The notes under the pieces are model-generated. The model ran no database searches and was not told the origin of the DNA. It saw only the letters and a program-made list of their open reading frames with translations. A stretch of 64,000 nucleotides of DNA from Torymus aiolomorphi (Eukaryota; Arthropoda; Insecta; Hymenoptera; Torymidae): assembly GCA_036365515.1 (NCBI GenBank), contig CM070877.1:124001-188000 (forward strand), read 5' to 3'. This document shows, one piece after another, positions 47,801 to 63,400 of this stretch (the first letter of the stretch is position 1; each line of letters opens with the position of its first letter). Made by a program: the position numbers and the translations under genes.

Positions 47801-48635
47801 TTGTCCAAGGGGCTGCTAAACCCCGATAATGCTTTTATTAGAAAAAATCCTAAAACAAGTCAACTTTGATTTTGAATTTTAATAATAATTATTTAATTTT
47901 ATTGCAAATATTGTATACAAAAAAAATTTTTAAAAAAATTTTTTCCGAAATAAAATATAAGGGTAGCTAATTTGGCATTTCAAAGAGAAATATTTTTCAT
48001 TTTGTTTCATTTTAAATTTGAATCTGAACTTGGGATATTCAGATAAAACCTATTTTAGGGGTGATTTTTAGGGGTGCGTTTTACCCCTTTAATAGGAAAT
48101 TGGGCCCATAGAAAAAATAGCCCAAATAAAAATAAATTATGCATTATATATAACTTAAAATATTAATTTTAATAGTTTGAAAGTATTTTGTGCCTAAAGG
48201 GTTGTTTACCCCTGATGACGTGTTTATTTGCAAAAACCCTGAAACACGTAAACTTTATTTTTTATTTTAAGTCAAAAAATGATTTTTATAATAATTAATT
48301 AATTTTATTGCAAATATTATATGCAGAAATAGTTTAAAAAATAAGGTTTTTCTAAAATAAAAAGTAAGGGTTGCCACCCTCGAGGACCAAACTATACTTG
48401 ATGGTTACATAATTCAAGGAGAAATATTTTCCATTTTGTTTCATTTCAAAATATCGATTAGAACTTAAGATATTAAAAAAAAACCGTTTTCGGGGGTAAA
48501 CTTTAAGGGCGGTTTTCACCCCTTTAATAAGGGATTGGGCCGATAAAAAAATTGCGAGTCTCTTATTTTTCGATCCTCTACAACATATCAAAAATTCAGG
48601 AAAATCGGAGGCGGACACCTCGATCGGTTTCCTTG
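44888..48635. mobile_element. pogo/Tigger-like transposon with long (880-bp) inverted repeats
   Basis: Ends CAAGGAAACCGATCGAGG and its complement; TTA (containing TA) flanks both sides at 44,885-44,887 and 48,636-48,638. Arms 44,888-45,770 and 47,757-48,635 are near-identical. The centre carries a broken transposase. Long arms are unusual, as pogo elements normally have ends of tens of bases. It sits inside a LINE remnant. Confidence 0.8.
46419..47469 (+). pseudogene. pogo-like (CENP-B/DDE_1) transposase, truncated
   Basis: N-terminal Psq-type helix-turn-helix (FDYKKRAVEYWRSGKTKKNR), a CENP-B-type DNA-binding region (IHDIDIRRWALEVKNNL), then the start of the DDE catalytic core with the first Asp in YNADQSGFQLE. 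A TGA at 46,824-46,826 and a frameshift in an A9 run near 47,085 break the frame. It ends at GKMTS, before the second Asp, right beside a GTGAGT word and close to the right arm. The rest of the catalytic domain is absent, so the element is non-autonomous. Confidence 0.8.
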
Positions 48636-48638
48636 TTA

Positions 48639-48880
48639 GTACAGTTGCAGTGGAAGAAATGAAGCAAAGAAAAATAGATGTTCAAAAAGTTTTAACACTA
48701 TAAGGATGAAGGATGTAGAGGACCAAATTGTGAATGGTAGGAGTAGGAAGGCAAGATACAAGAAAATGTACAAATATATAGCAGTGAAGGAATTGCCAGA
48801 ATATTTAAGAAAAGGTAATAAGAACATCGAGCTGTCCACTAGAATTTGATGTGGGTAACATTGAGGGATGTAATAAATAC
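48639..48880 (+). pseudogene. Non-LTR retrotransposon remnant, right part
   Basis: Encodes MKDVEDQIVNGRSRKARYKK, AVKELPEYLRKG and GNIEGCNKY, the C-terminal pattern (I--SRYN--YK, LP-YL, RCGN-E--NKYW) of the same LINE type as 44,565-44,884. Confidence 0.55.
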
Positions 48881-48886
48881 TGACAT

Positions 48887-50142
48887 AAGGTGACTCCGGA
48901 TTTTTTTTCTGACTTATATGTAAACATTTTTCATAGTACTTACTTCACACAAGAAAAACAATATAATATGAAAAAAGAGCTCTTTATGTTACAAAAAAAA
49001 ATTTTGTTAAAGAAATTTCAATATTGTTAAAGAAGATATCGCTAATTGAAAACAAATCAAGAAAACACATAAATTTTTGTCATTTTTCATCTGATTTTAA
49101 TTTTTAAGAACTCATTTTGTTCCTTGTACAATTTGATGTGGTGTTACCGATATGAAAATTGAAAAATTATTTTATACCACTCTAACCTCAAAATCACAAC
49201 TTTGGTATGATTTTTCGGCGCACGTGGTATAAAATACCGTTCGAAACGAGTTTCCGCACCAGTGTCGAAATGTACTAAAAACCTGCAAAGTTATGCCCAA
49301 TTTTTTATAAAATTCATGGGTAAATCTACGAACAATTGGATATAGCTTTGCAGGCTTTGAAAATTTTTCAATTTTCATATCGGTAACACTACATGAAATT
49401 GTACAAGGAACAAAATGAGTCCTTAAAAATTAAAATCGGATGAAAAATGAAAAAAACTTATATGTTTTGTTGAATTTTTTTTCAATTAGCGATATCTTCT
49501 TTAACAATATTTTGTAACTTCAAGAGCCCTTTTTTATATTATATTGTTTCTCAAATTATAATATATGAAGTAGGCATTGTAAAAAATTGGTTAATCTAAT
49601 AAATGATCACGACGAGCCATAAATTTGTGTAAACTTCTTTATTAGTGATCGACGTTTCGGCTCTCGATGAGAAGCCCTTCTCAAGAAATATAAAGAAATA
49701 TAAAAAATTCGATTAAAAGTACGCCAAGAATTCTGTCTTATAAACTATTAAAATAATACAAAATATCGTATTAAGTCGAGATATTATCATTGTCAAAGGA
49801 TTGACGAGAGTCACACAAGTTTTAGAGTTTTAGAGTGACTCGTCAATCCTTTGACAATGATAATATCTTGACTTAATATGATATTTTGTATTATTCTAAT
49901 AGTTTATAAGACAGAATTTTTGATGTACTTTTAATCGAAGTTTTTATATTTCTTTATATTTCTTGAGAAGGGCTTCTCATCGAGAGCCGAAACGTCGACC
50001 ACTAATAAAGAATTTTACACAAATTTATGGCTCATCGTGATCATTTATTAGATTAACCAATTAATTATCAGCGAGCATTTCCTACATATGAGTGATTGTA
50101 AAAAATTTGTGAATATAAGTAAAAAAAACGCCGGAGCCACCT
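48887..50142. mobile_element. TA-flanked foldback, interrupted
   Basis: Ends AGGTGACTCCGGATTTTTTT and the complement of AGGTGGCTCCGGCGTTTTTT. Arms meet around a module at 49,170-49,272 that is also present at 6,411-6,600. A second foldback (49,585-50,062) interrupts the right arm. TA appears at both edges. Confidence 0.65.
49585..50062. mobile_element. Nested 478-bp foldback with GACGTTTCGGCTC arms
   Basis: AATTGGTTAATCTAATAAAT at left and its complement at right; arms of about 225 bp with a short centre near 49,810-49,840. Inner arms contain GACGTTTCGGCTC and GAGAAGCCCTTCTC. Confidence 0.75.
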
Positions 50143-50638
50143 TAAGGATACGGGAAAAATTTGTAAATTTTGCGGATTAAGAAAGGACAATTTGATACAC
50201 TGCGAAAAACGATCTAATAAAAATTACTATAATACATAGTGTATAGACTGAAAGGAAATGGAATAAACTTCAACCAAATGCTAGATTACTGAATAGTCTA
50301 TCTTTGCTTTCTAAATAAGATACGACTAAACTCATCTACAATATCAGATTACCGAAATATTGGAGCTTAATGTATAGAAATAGAGAGTATGATTTCGAGT
50401 ACCTGCGCGTTTATAAGCTTAGAATGGGACATCGATCAACGTAAACAAACCAGTCGGATGGTTACAATCCGGCCGTAGCACATAATTCGACCGCATAATA
50501 TACACAAGATGACAAAAACAACGTCAATCTCGCCGAATTCTCTCGAGTACAGATCCGGTAATCAAACAATCCGCCTAATTCAACGTATCCGTCATCGTAC
50601 GAGCCAATTTAACCACTATACTTTTCACCTATTTCCAG
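50143..50638. other. 5' flank of the kinesin light chain copy
   Basis: A CACTGCGAAAAACG remnant of the CACTGAG MITE family near 50,197-50,250, and a 3' splice acceptor TTTCCAG at 50,632-50,638, implying an upstream non-coding exon that I cannot place. Confidence 0.45.
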
Positions 50639-50654
50639 GACGAACATTGAAAGA

Positions 50655-53993
<3,339 letters not shown>

Positions 53994-53999
53994 GTACTG

Positions 54000-56580
54000 A
54001 CAAAGGCTTTCGAGAGAGAGTTCGGGGCTATCGATGGTGGCAACAAGCCCATTTGGCATATTAGAAATTAAGATCAGTTAAACAACCTCTTTATTTGGAT
54101 TTGACATACAGTGGAGGACTGTGCGGTTAGGTCACGAAGAGGGGTAGAGTCTGCCTTATAAATTATTTTTTACTAACATTTACTTATCAAATTTAACTTA
54201 AAACATTCAATTGATTGAATTAATTTTTTTAATTTTAATTACACTGAAATCTTCATTTATATTCACTGGGTGCTGTTATGAATGTTTGCTAATAAAATAT
54301 GCCTTAATTTTTGTTGTCACAAGCAGCTTGTCCAGTAGATGAGTGACACGCCAAATGTGAAAATGCAGAATGTGTGCTCCATGAAATGTGTTCTACGAAT
54401 CACACATTTTAATCTATTCGAACATACGTATGTGATACTTTTTATAATAAAACAAATGTGTGAATAAAAATATTGATAAGACGTCCAGAAAAGATTTAAT
54501 ATCGTTTTAGAATGCTTCAAATTCTTATTTTTTTTAGTGTTACAAGTTCAAGATTGCTCGATTTTCATATATTTTGTAATTTCATAACAATTGCAAATAT
54601 TCATTAGCAAGAATTTTTATATTTAGTCATAAGGTCTGCGTACTTAATTATATTAAGTAACATTATTAAAGTTAAATTCTCAGTAAATGAAAATTTTGTC
54701 AATATTGTAATCTGTAACAAATATTTGTTACAACGAAATCTTATAAAAAGATAGTCAAATGTTATATTAGTAAAGATAATAAAAATTGAAAAACTAATTA
54801 AAAAAGTCCCTTTTATAAACCATGTACCTATTAATTACTTTATCTTATTATTTTTATTTTATTTTTCACAAATTATTAATTTCATTTCCAAAGTCGTTCT
54901 CGTTTATTGACGTTTATGTCTTTGTTAAACATTCGTTTAATTTAATAACTATATGAAAGCGCATTGAGTCTTCAAAAAAATCGTGGAAAACAAAACAAAA
55001 TTTTATTAAATATTCAAAAATTTGAAAGCTAATTTTTTTATAATATTTTAAATAAAAGTGACAATTTGAGTAATAAGGATGACAGACACGTGAAATTTGT
55101 AAAATTGTTGATTTTATTTTATTACCAGGTTTTTTTAAATCTGGTATCTGCATATACTATTTGCATATAAATTATGTAATTTGAAGTGGAGATATATAAA
55201 AATATTGAATACCAATTACTTTAAATTCACGTAATTCAAGCTTTAGTAAAAATGTTCTTAAAAAGTAAATATATTCGTTGTCCCTTTTTATTGTTCTATC
55301 TTGATTCAATCAAAATTCATTTTTGTAGATATAAGCATGCTAATATCGTGTAATATTAGTTGTTGTGAAAAGAGTGAATTATATTGAATGTTAATAAATA
55401 TAAATCAAAACACTTGAATATAATTACTTATTATTTTATAAATTTAGTTTGAACGAAGATTTAAAACTATTCATTCTTACATGCTCGTATTTTATACTTG
55501 GAAATATTGATTTTTTTAAGTTTTTATTATATACATAAATCTATTTTTGTTCCATGTTGATCGCTAGTGTGATGTTATTTTGTTGCTAGATCACGTAGAA
55601 TCTGAAGATTTACGATTAAACTTATGTCGCAAAAGCATGCAATACCGCAGGAATTTTTCTCATATTTACATCAAGATCATTGTAGTAAAATGATCTCTTA
55701 TTATTTTCAAATAGTCGTTTGAGCTTAACTAATGAACTTCTTTTATCTTGGAAAAATATGAGAGAAATCGTGCAAGATCGTATAATTTAACCTGTGTCTC
55801 TACATTTTCACGTGATTCAAAGTGCAAAGTCGACGGTGTAAGTAAGAGAAGAAGTTCAATTGAACTACTTCTACTATAATTGGTAGAAAATATACACAGT
55901 AGTAAATAAAAGCATTTAAAATACTAAAATACTCAAGATTGTAAAAGATGAAGTAAAATATCAATTCAAATCGTTTCTTAGTTTAAATTTTATCATGTCG
56001 ATTTTTTTATTTTTTTTTTTAATACACGGACTAAATAAGATAGATTATTTTCTTGCCGGAAATGGTATGTGGTGATGATATATATCTGTGAGAGCGTTAT
56101 TAAGGAAAAAGAAACGTACATCATACTCTTTATAAGAAAAATATATTGTTGCACATATGAACAATTTTTTTACTTCGCGATTATTCCTTATTACCTACAC
56201 ATTATGAGAACTGTAGAGTGTCTCGAATATATTTAATGTCTCGACTTTTTACTAATTATTACGCTTTTTGAAATATTATGATTATATTGTTGAAATAAAG
56301 TATTTGCTTTCAAATTTATACATTTTGAAATCACTATTTCAAATCAGTGTATTTTTGTTTTGATTGTAATGTTTTTATTTATTATAAGATAAAACACGGC
56401 TACTAACTGAATTTGCAGAATAGTTTCTCAAAGAGTATCTTAAAGAAGTAGAAAATGTAGATAAATGATTTTAAAAAATCCATTGATTTCTATTATTTTT
56501 TATTTTAAATCAAATTCTGATTATTCATAATTTTTATAAATTCCTTGAGCTATTATTCCTTTATTATACGTATACGACAT
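54000..56580. other. 3' flank of KLC copy and AT-rich intergenic DNA
   Basis: After the KLC remnant and AATAAA at 54,292 I see no gene, RNA or clear repeat. Confidence 0.4.
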
Positions 56581-56582
56581 TT

Positions 56583-56730
56583 GCGACACTGTTATCATGA
56601 AAATTTGTTTTCTATTGCAGCAACAATATATAATCATGGAAATTTGTTTGCTATTTCAGCGAATATGATCATAAATATTTGTCTGCTATTAAAGCGACAC
56701 TGATCATATTTTTATTACTATTTCAATAAT
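56583..56730. repeat. Degenerate tandem repeat, about 37-bp unit, 4 copies
   Basis: Words GCGACACTG, ATCATGAAAATTTG and CTATTTCAGCGA recur in order. Confidence 0.55.
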
Positions 56731-58752
56731 AACATTTCATTACCATATGATAGTAAAATTAAAAATATGTGTGTGTGTAAGTATATGTACGTGTGTGAAT
56801 ATATCGCTCTAAGTTTATTATAAATTATGTGTACATATATATAAACTGAAACAGGAAGCCGAAAATGGAAAGAAAACGATGGTCTGATGAATAAACATGG
56901 AGAAATTTTAGAATCGGAAATCAGACATAAAATTTTTCACTATTTAATATTTCTAATATGAGAGCACTTTTTACATGAAACTTTTTGTGCAACATAGTAT
57001 AAATGTTTATAACAAAATAGCCTATTGCTATTTTAATATTTGAGTTAATATAAAAGCAATTGAAAATTACAGTAAATATTTCAATATCTTTGCACCCATT
57101 TCAAATATGTATAAGTAGCGCGGTCGACCCGCGTACGCACTTTTAGGATAATATTTACGGTATAATACAAGATATTTTCTTTAAAAAATGTTTCCTTTCT
57201 TAGTTGCATTGGACAGAGATATGGAAAAGGGGTAGATGAAAAGGAATAGACAGAGCACTGAATATTTTTACTAAGATGGCATTAGAAATGAATCAATACA
57301 CCCTTTTATGTATGGAAAATGGAAGCGGAAAGAGGTAACAAATAGCAGATAAGAAGGATAGAGAATAGGTATCCATCAAAATGGAGTAAAGGCTAGGAAA
57401 AGCACCTAAATTCGTATTACTATTATAATTATTGGAACTCACAATAAAGAACGTGACCATTAAACTTGAATATTATTTTATTAACAAACCCACGCAACAA
57501 GTAAATTAACAACGATGACTATGTATTAAAAAAGGCATTCGCAAAATTTAAAAGGTTCTTTAGAGAATCATAATAATAATAAGAATCGTGATCATATTCA
57601 TCACTATAGGCATGGCAAGGTAATCTCAAGCGCAGCGTCAGTCTTTGTCATGTATTCGTATGTAACAATATGGTTTGGTCAACACTATGACGTTTTAGTC
57701 ACCTGCTTTGTGTTTTAAATATTTAATAAAATATAATTACTTTTTATTGTACAGATACGAAATATTTTCTGCAAGGATTTCTGTAGAATTTTCCTGTGGA
57801 CGAAAACTTTGTGTTTCTTACATCTGTAAGAAATATCTATTTCGTCAGGATTTTTTGCATAGATCCTGCAGGCTTTTTTCATACGGGTATTTTGAATATA
57901 ACTTTGAATTTGATTGAAAATAGTATTTAATATACACAAAAATGAATTAATTTTTTATTATTAAATTTCAGCATATATTGTTCCATACACTTGTACAAAA
58001 ATAATCTTTCTTTTTTACATTGTAAATACATTAACACATTTTACGTTTTTTTTTGTTTCATGCATCGTTGTTCAATAGAAATATCACAGTTTTTGCCGAG
58101 CAATATATCACCAATTATATAGTCAGAAAGAACGTTGTCAAATTGATGTGTATATATATATATATAGAAAAAAAGTTGATGGTTTCTTTGGGTACCAATT
58201 TTTCTGTAGAAATCTGGAAAAGGGCCGTATACTTGTAATTTCTTTGATTTTTGTTGATTGCCGAACACCTGGAACATAGAAATTTTAGTTTAACTATAAT
58301 CCACCAAACAAATTAGTTTGCAAATTAGAGAAAAAATAACAAATCACACTAGAGACTTTCCAATGATAATTTAACTAAACAATAGACTTCACAAGATATG
58401 CTTTAAAGAAAAGTGTGATTTATTGCTAATCACTGTCGTGCAAGAAGAACTGCATGGTTAAAAATTGAAGTTATTACATTCATTACATTATTTTTTTTTC
58501 AATTTTTCTCATTTCTCAAAATTTTTTAAAACATGCCTCGACTTATAAAAATTAATAAATTAACGCCGCCAGTATGGCATATATCCGTCCAGTTCTCTTA
58601 TACATTCCCTCTCAATACCCACATTTTAAAGAAACTTAACAAATTGATTATAAACATCACCTCTTGACCATTCCACCAAAACTATAACATAATAAAGCGA
58701 ATGTTGCCAACGTACAATCCTTAAAAGTACCCTCACCCCAACAACCGACGAC
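56731..58752. other. AT-rich intergenic DNA
   Basis: A (TG)n patch at 56,770 and (TA)n at 58,150. No gene supported. Confidence 0.4.
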
Positions 58753-60419
58753 TCAATCGTCTGGACACGACCTCGGACACCTGCTCTCGGCACCCCTATG
58801 CGGTGGCGAGAACTCCATGAGACAGGGCGCGCCCGCGGGTTCCGGCGCCAGTTTCGCCCAGATATCCGGGTAGTCCCAGAGTGTGGGGTTCAGCTGCTCG
58901 CGACCAACGGGTGCACGCGGCGTCGGAGGGTAGTTCCTGAAGTCGACGAAGCGCTCCAGCTCCTCCATCGCGTTCCCGTAGTCGTAGCGCTGTTGTTGCC
59001 TGTGGTGGGGGAAAGTAGAAAAGTATGTGAGTAAAGGGGGTTCAGCATGATTTCTTCTATTTAGTTCTTCAATTATCGTTCGACTTAATTATTTTACGAT
59101 TGTGGCGTTATTAACCGAGAAGAGTTCTGTACTAAAGATTAGCGTATTTTTATGGTAAACGTGCGGGATTGGCTAATGTACTCATAAAGTTACTATGATT
59201 TGTAATAAAAATTGTTATTTTGAAAGTTAATATCTGTATAGAAATTTTTACTGCGAACATTTTGCACCGAGAAAGTAAAGAGTTTATAGTAAAGAGGGCT
59301 TCAAAAAATTGTCTGTCTTAGCTTAAACGTATGCGAAGTATTTTCTTTTATGGTGATGTGAAATACCGACATAATTTTCAAACATGGATATCTCAGGAAA
59401 ATACCAATAGAATCGTCCAAAAAAAATCTGAGTATAGTATTAACATATATGGAGCGCTTGACAAACGTGTTTTTTTAAAAAAAATATGAGAATTTATTTA
59501 ATTAAATAAAAATCGTACTGTCGGTAAATAGGAATCTGCAATTGACCTACTTTTCAAACGAGCATATCTAACGAAAATGCTAATAGAATCACTAAAAAAA
59601 TTCCTGGATATAGTGTTTATGTGTACAGAGCGCTTGACAAAATTTGTTTTCCGAATAAACGCTTGAATGTTGATTTAAAAAATATTGAAATTCACGGTTT
59701 CACATGGCCTTAAAAGTCTAGTCGGTTAATTAACTTTTCGGATAAACTTTGTTTTACGGTTGAGCTGTCTTAATTTCTTTCAGATTTCAGTTTTTTTCAA
59801 TGGTCATAGTAACAGTTTATTAATAATCATACATTAAAATTCATTTGAATCGAAGCATAATAAATAATATTTTTTTATCTAAAATGAAAAATTTGAAATT
59901 ATATAGTTTCTCTAAATGTCATTATTTTTTATCTTAGAGTGAAATATGTAACTCTTTTTTTAAGACGAATGATCAAATTACTCTAATTAGAATAATCTGA
60001 TGTCGTTGCTATATCACTCGTTGATGAGGGCAATGTGGTCACTGTTGTTATTGTTATATTACTTATAAACGAGTGAGACAACAAAAACAACGCGATTACT
60101 TATATTAGTTTCTAATCATTCATCGTCGAGTTACTTTTGAATAAAGCGCATTCTATAAAAAGTATAACGATTTTTTTTAAGTATCCTGATTATAATATTA
60201 TGTCATTCCTAATAAATTTACCCAATAAAGTAAGTGCAAAATATCTAGATTTGGGGTTGGGGCGTTATTAAAGCATTTACCGATTTAACTGCACTTTCAT
60301 AAACTAAAATCAAATTTAAGATTGAAATTAAATGAAAGAGATATATACAATTTCTTGAACTTTACAATAAGAAAGAGCTTTCGAATCAAAAATTTTAAAA
60401 GCTAATATAACGATCGTAA

Positions 60420-60455
<36 letters not shown>

Positions 60456-63399
60456 ATGATGATGATGATGATGTTACGATCGTTATATTAGCTTTTAAAA
60501 TATACGGTGCCAAAGAAGAAGGGAAGAAGTCACTTCAGAAAGTTTTCGAGATATTGCGATTTAAATGCTAAAGCTTAAAGGCAGTTTCTATACAAAAGTG
60601 GACTTATTTCCTTTGTACATTACATTGTAACAGAAGAATAAAAACTTTTTTTTTAATAAAACCTTAATAAAAAAGTGTATTGAACCTCAAAAAAGTAAAA
60701 AATGACCTTAACTCGATTTTCATAAAAATTGGACTTATTCCCTTCTTCCTTGATACCACCTTATGCTTACCGAGATCCTAAAAACTTTGCTCTTTTGCAT
60801 AAAAAAGTACTCTGACCTCAAAAGTTATTAAAAAACATCGAGATTAACCTCTTTTCTCTCCCTCATAAATTTCTAAAAACATCAATCACCTCGGCACCGG
60901 GGTGTAATGTGGCGGCGTCGCGAACGGATCGTAAGGAGCGTATTCGTCGTCGGTGTCCCCGTCGTCGAACATCGGCGCGGGCAATCCAGCCGCCGCTGGC
61001 CTGCAGACATCGAAGTACTGGGGCTCCTCTGGGACATCCTCCTCGAGGGGTTCGCCTGCTAACCGAGCAAAGTCCTCCTCGAGGCGACGCTCGGTTTGTC
61101 GGCTGCGCAGATACTCGCGCGCCGCCTCGACGATCGGATGCTGACGCGAGTACTCCGGCACGAGGTAGGGCGAGTCCATGTCCGGGCAGCCCATCAGCTG
61201 GGGGTTCGAGGAATCCGGCGTGACCATCATCATCGGCGGGGTGATGTCCGCGATCGGCGTCACGTTCCCCAGGTCGTCTGGGAAGTCCTGGGGGAGTGGC
61301 GTGGGATTTGTGAGAGGACGCGCGGGGTGGATGGTATAGGAGGGGAGGTAAGTTTTTAGCTGGGATTCCGGCTGGCTAGGATTAGTTAAATGTAGTAGTA
61401 AAAAAGTGTTGTTTAGTGGCTACCGTTGGTTTGGATAATATAACGTTTGTGAATTTTTTGGTCAGTTTTGTAGATATTTAAGAAAGGATCGGTATAAGGT
61501 AAACGAGTAAATGATTACTCGAAATAGGGAATGCATTGACAAAGAGATGCGCTCGATATTATTACAAAATTATAGGTAAGTGCCAATAAATCGGCTTAAC
61601 ATTTCCGTTCAAATAAAAATGTCAGGAGAAAAAAAATTTGAGATTATGGTCGTCTCTGTACTTGGAATACTATACGGAAACTAATCAACACTGTAATGAA
61701 ATTTTGGAATCACATGAAATGAACTACAATAAAATTATAAACCACGAATGAATTAAAGTATTTCCATGAGTATTCGTAAATCTTACTCCCAAGTTGATGG
61801 AATTGCCACCGACATTCGCAACAGCTAACACGAAGTCACGCCTAGCCTGTTGAAGATCTTGCAGCTTGTTGTTGACTACCGCTGACTCGGCGGCATCCTA
61901 GACGTACGTTTTTACTAGCATAGTTTCTTTTGTCATCAAGTACATTTATGTCGATACAAATTTTACATCAGAGCTTCTTTCTACCGTTTAAGAGTATTTT
62001 CCCAAATTATAGTCAAATTAATTTTTTATCTATATTTACTGGTCAAAATATTTATATTATAGGACAAGGAATCAGTAAGAAGTTATAGAAAAGTTTAGCT
62101 GGTAGCTAAAAATCAAACGAATAACTATAGATGGATAGGTGAAAAGTAATTTTTGGAGTGATGTTGCATTAATTGTATAGAAATGAAAAAAAAGAATTTA
62201 TAAACTATTTAGTCAAAAATTACTTTATTTTCCTCAAGTTGCAAAATAATATTATGTTTTTTACATTGTTTATAATCTAACGATACTTTATATTCCTTTG
62301 TCACCATGCCCCAATATTTCACGCGTATCTATCTTATCAACCGAAAATCGACAAGAAACTAAAATATAATACCTTGTGTAGAAATCAAAGTAACATTAAC
62401 TTTTCAACTTTTTCGTTTTTTTTTTTTTGTTTTAAAAATAAAAATCATTTTTTAAAGATCTTTATTATTTCCCTTAGAGACTGTCTACATAGTGGGTTTT
62501 GGGCTTTGAACTTTGAGCTTTGGGCAATGTGTAAAAAAAATCGTTGTCGGTTATCTTGTAAATTCACAATCCGTGGTCAATTATAAAGTTATGTCAGTAT
62601 TCAGTTGTATAGAAGTTCTGTTCGTCTTTAACCACGCGTTGTGAATTTACAAGGTAACCGACAACGATTTTTTTACACATTGCCCAAAGCCCAAAGCTCA
62701 AAGCCCAAAACCCACTATGTAGACAGTCTCTTAAAATTTAACCTTCTCCCCAGTTCTTTGAAAACCAGTCCACGAAGACAGCAAAAAAAAAAAAGATTTT
62801 AAAACCCCAAAGGAAAGCGAGAGAGAGAGAGAGAGAGCCGGAGACAGTTAGAGAGCAAAGACAACAGCCTCGTAGCTCAAGAACTTGCAGAAGAGCTCGA
62901 CAAGCGCGTAGGCAAGCAAATCGAGCGCCCCCCACCCGTCATCCTCCTCATCCCCCGCCACACTAACTTGCTCGTCCAGTGACTCGTTGATGACCTGGGC
63001 GCTCTTGTTGGCAATGGACGTGGACGCCGGCGCCATGGTGGACGAGGCCATGTGCGTGGATTCGTTCATGCGCTGCTGCTGCTGGGGCGACGGCTGCGAC
63101 GGCTGGGGTATGCTCACGATCGTCGTCTTCTCGGGGTTGAGGGTACCGGGTGGTATGATGACCTGGTCGACGGTGCCGGTCTCGAGAGGCTCCGCCTGCA
63201 CGATGTCCGCGTTTATCGTCGAGGCGAGCTTGCGCGTCTTCGCGGGAACTTTCGGGGCGCCAGCCGAGCGACCTGGACGCGGACAGGGCCCGCCCGGAGG
63301 CCTTTGCCGACTGATTCCGCTTGGCCCGGCGATCGGCTCGGGCGGTGCTTCTGGTGGTGGACATGGCGGTGGTTCCTTCGAGGTTGGACGGCTTTTCGC
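58753..63399 (-). CDS. Unrecognised multi-exon gene, 3' part (four exons)
   Basis: Minus-strand exons 63,399-62,968, 61,897-61,787, 61,287-60,890 and 58,999-58,753. Donors GTTAGT, GTAAGA, GTGATT and AG acceptors; phases 0, 0, 2 agree; 395 residues then TGA. The first listed exon begins at an acceptor (CCCCAG), so the N terminus lies further upstream. Exon content: a Pro/Arg-rich then Ser/Thr/Gln-rich region; a short amphipathic segment (NNKLQDLQQARRDFVLAVAN); an acidic region (RRLEEDFARLAGEPLEEDV, DDGDTDDEYAPYD); and a C-terminal part with RYDYGNAMEELERFVDFRNY and LNPTLWDYPDIWAKLAPEP. Strongly GC-rich. No domain recognised; looks like a largely disordered nuclear or scaffold protein. The first exon could instead read on to a stop at 62,848. 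Exon links are inferred from splice sites and phase. Confidence 0.6.
59348..59714 (-). mobile_element. Diverged copy of the TTAA-type element
   Basis: Reverse-complement relative of 17,088-17,455: shares GTACAGAGCGCTTGAC, AAATCGTACTGTCGGTAA and the GATGTGA-ATACCGAC start. Ends have lost clean TTAA/GGGG. Lies in an intron of the unrecognised gene. Confidence 0.7.
59720..60390. other. Intronic AT-rich sequence
   Basis: No element recognised. Confidence 0.4.
60392..60501. repeat. Hairpin with TA/GAT microsatellite loop
   Basis: ATTTTAAAAGCTAATATAAC and onward (about 32 bp) pairs exactly with its complement; between them lie (TA)13-like and (GAT)8-like tracts. Confidence 0.8.
61900..62476. other. 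Intronic AT-rich sequence
   Basis: Nothing recognised apart from a T-run near 62,415. Confidence 0.4.
62477..62730. mobile_element. Harbinger-like MITE (TTA duplication), 254 bp
   Basis: GAGACTGTCTACATAGTGGG at left and its complement at right, TTA flanking both sides (62,474-62,476 and 62,731-62,733). Arms of about 100 bp include GGGCTTTGAGCTTTGGGC-like words. The 3-bp TTA duplication fits the PIF/Harbinger superfamily. Confidence 0.75.
62818..62838. repeat. GA microsatellite
   Basis: Ten GA units just 3' of the first listed exon of the unrecognised gene. Confidence 0.9.
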
Positions 63400-63400
63400 C

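Noticed and set aside
48352..48618. A coding gene at the right arm of the pogo-like element
   Set aside because: The same text occurs in the left arm (44,842-45,051 region); it is terminal inverted repeat, not a gene.
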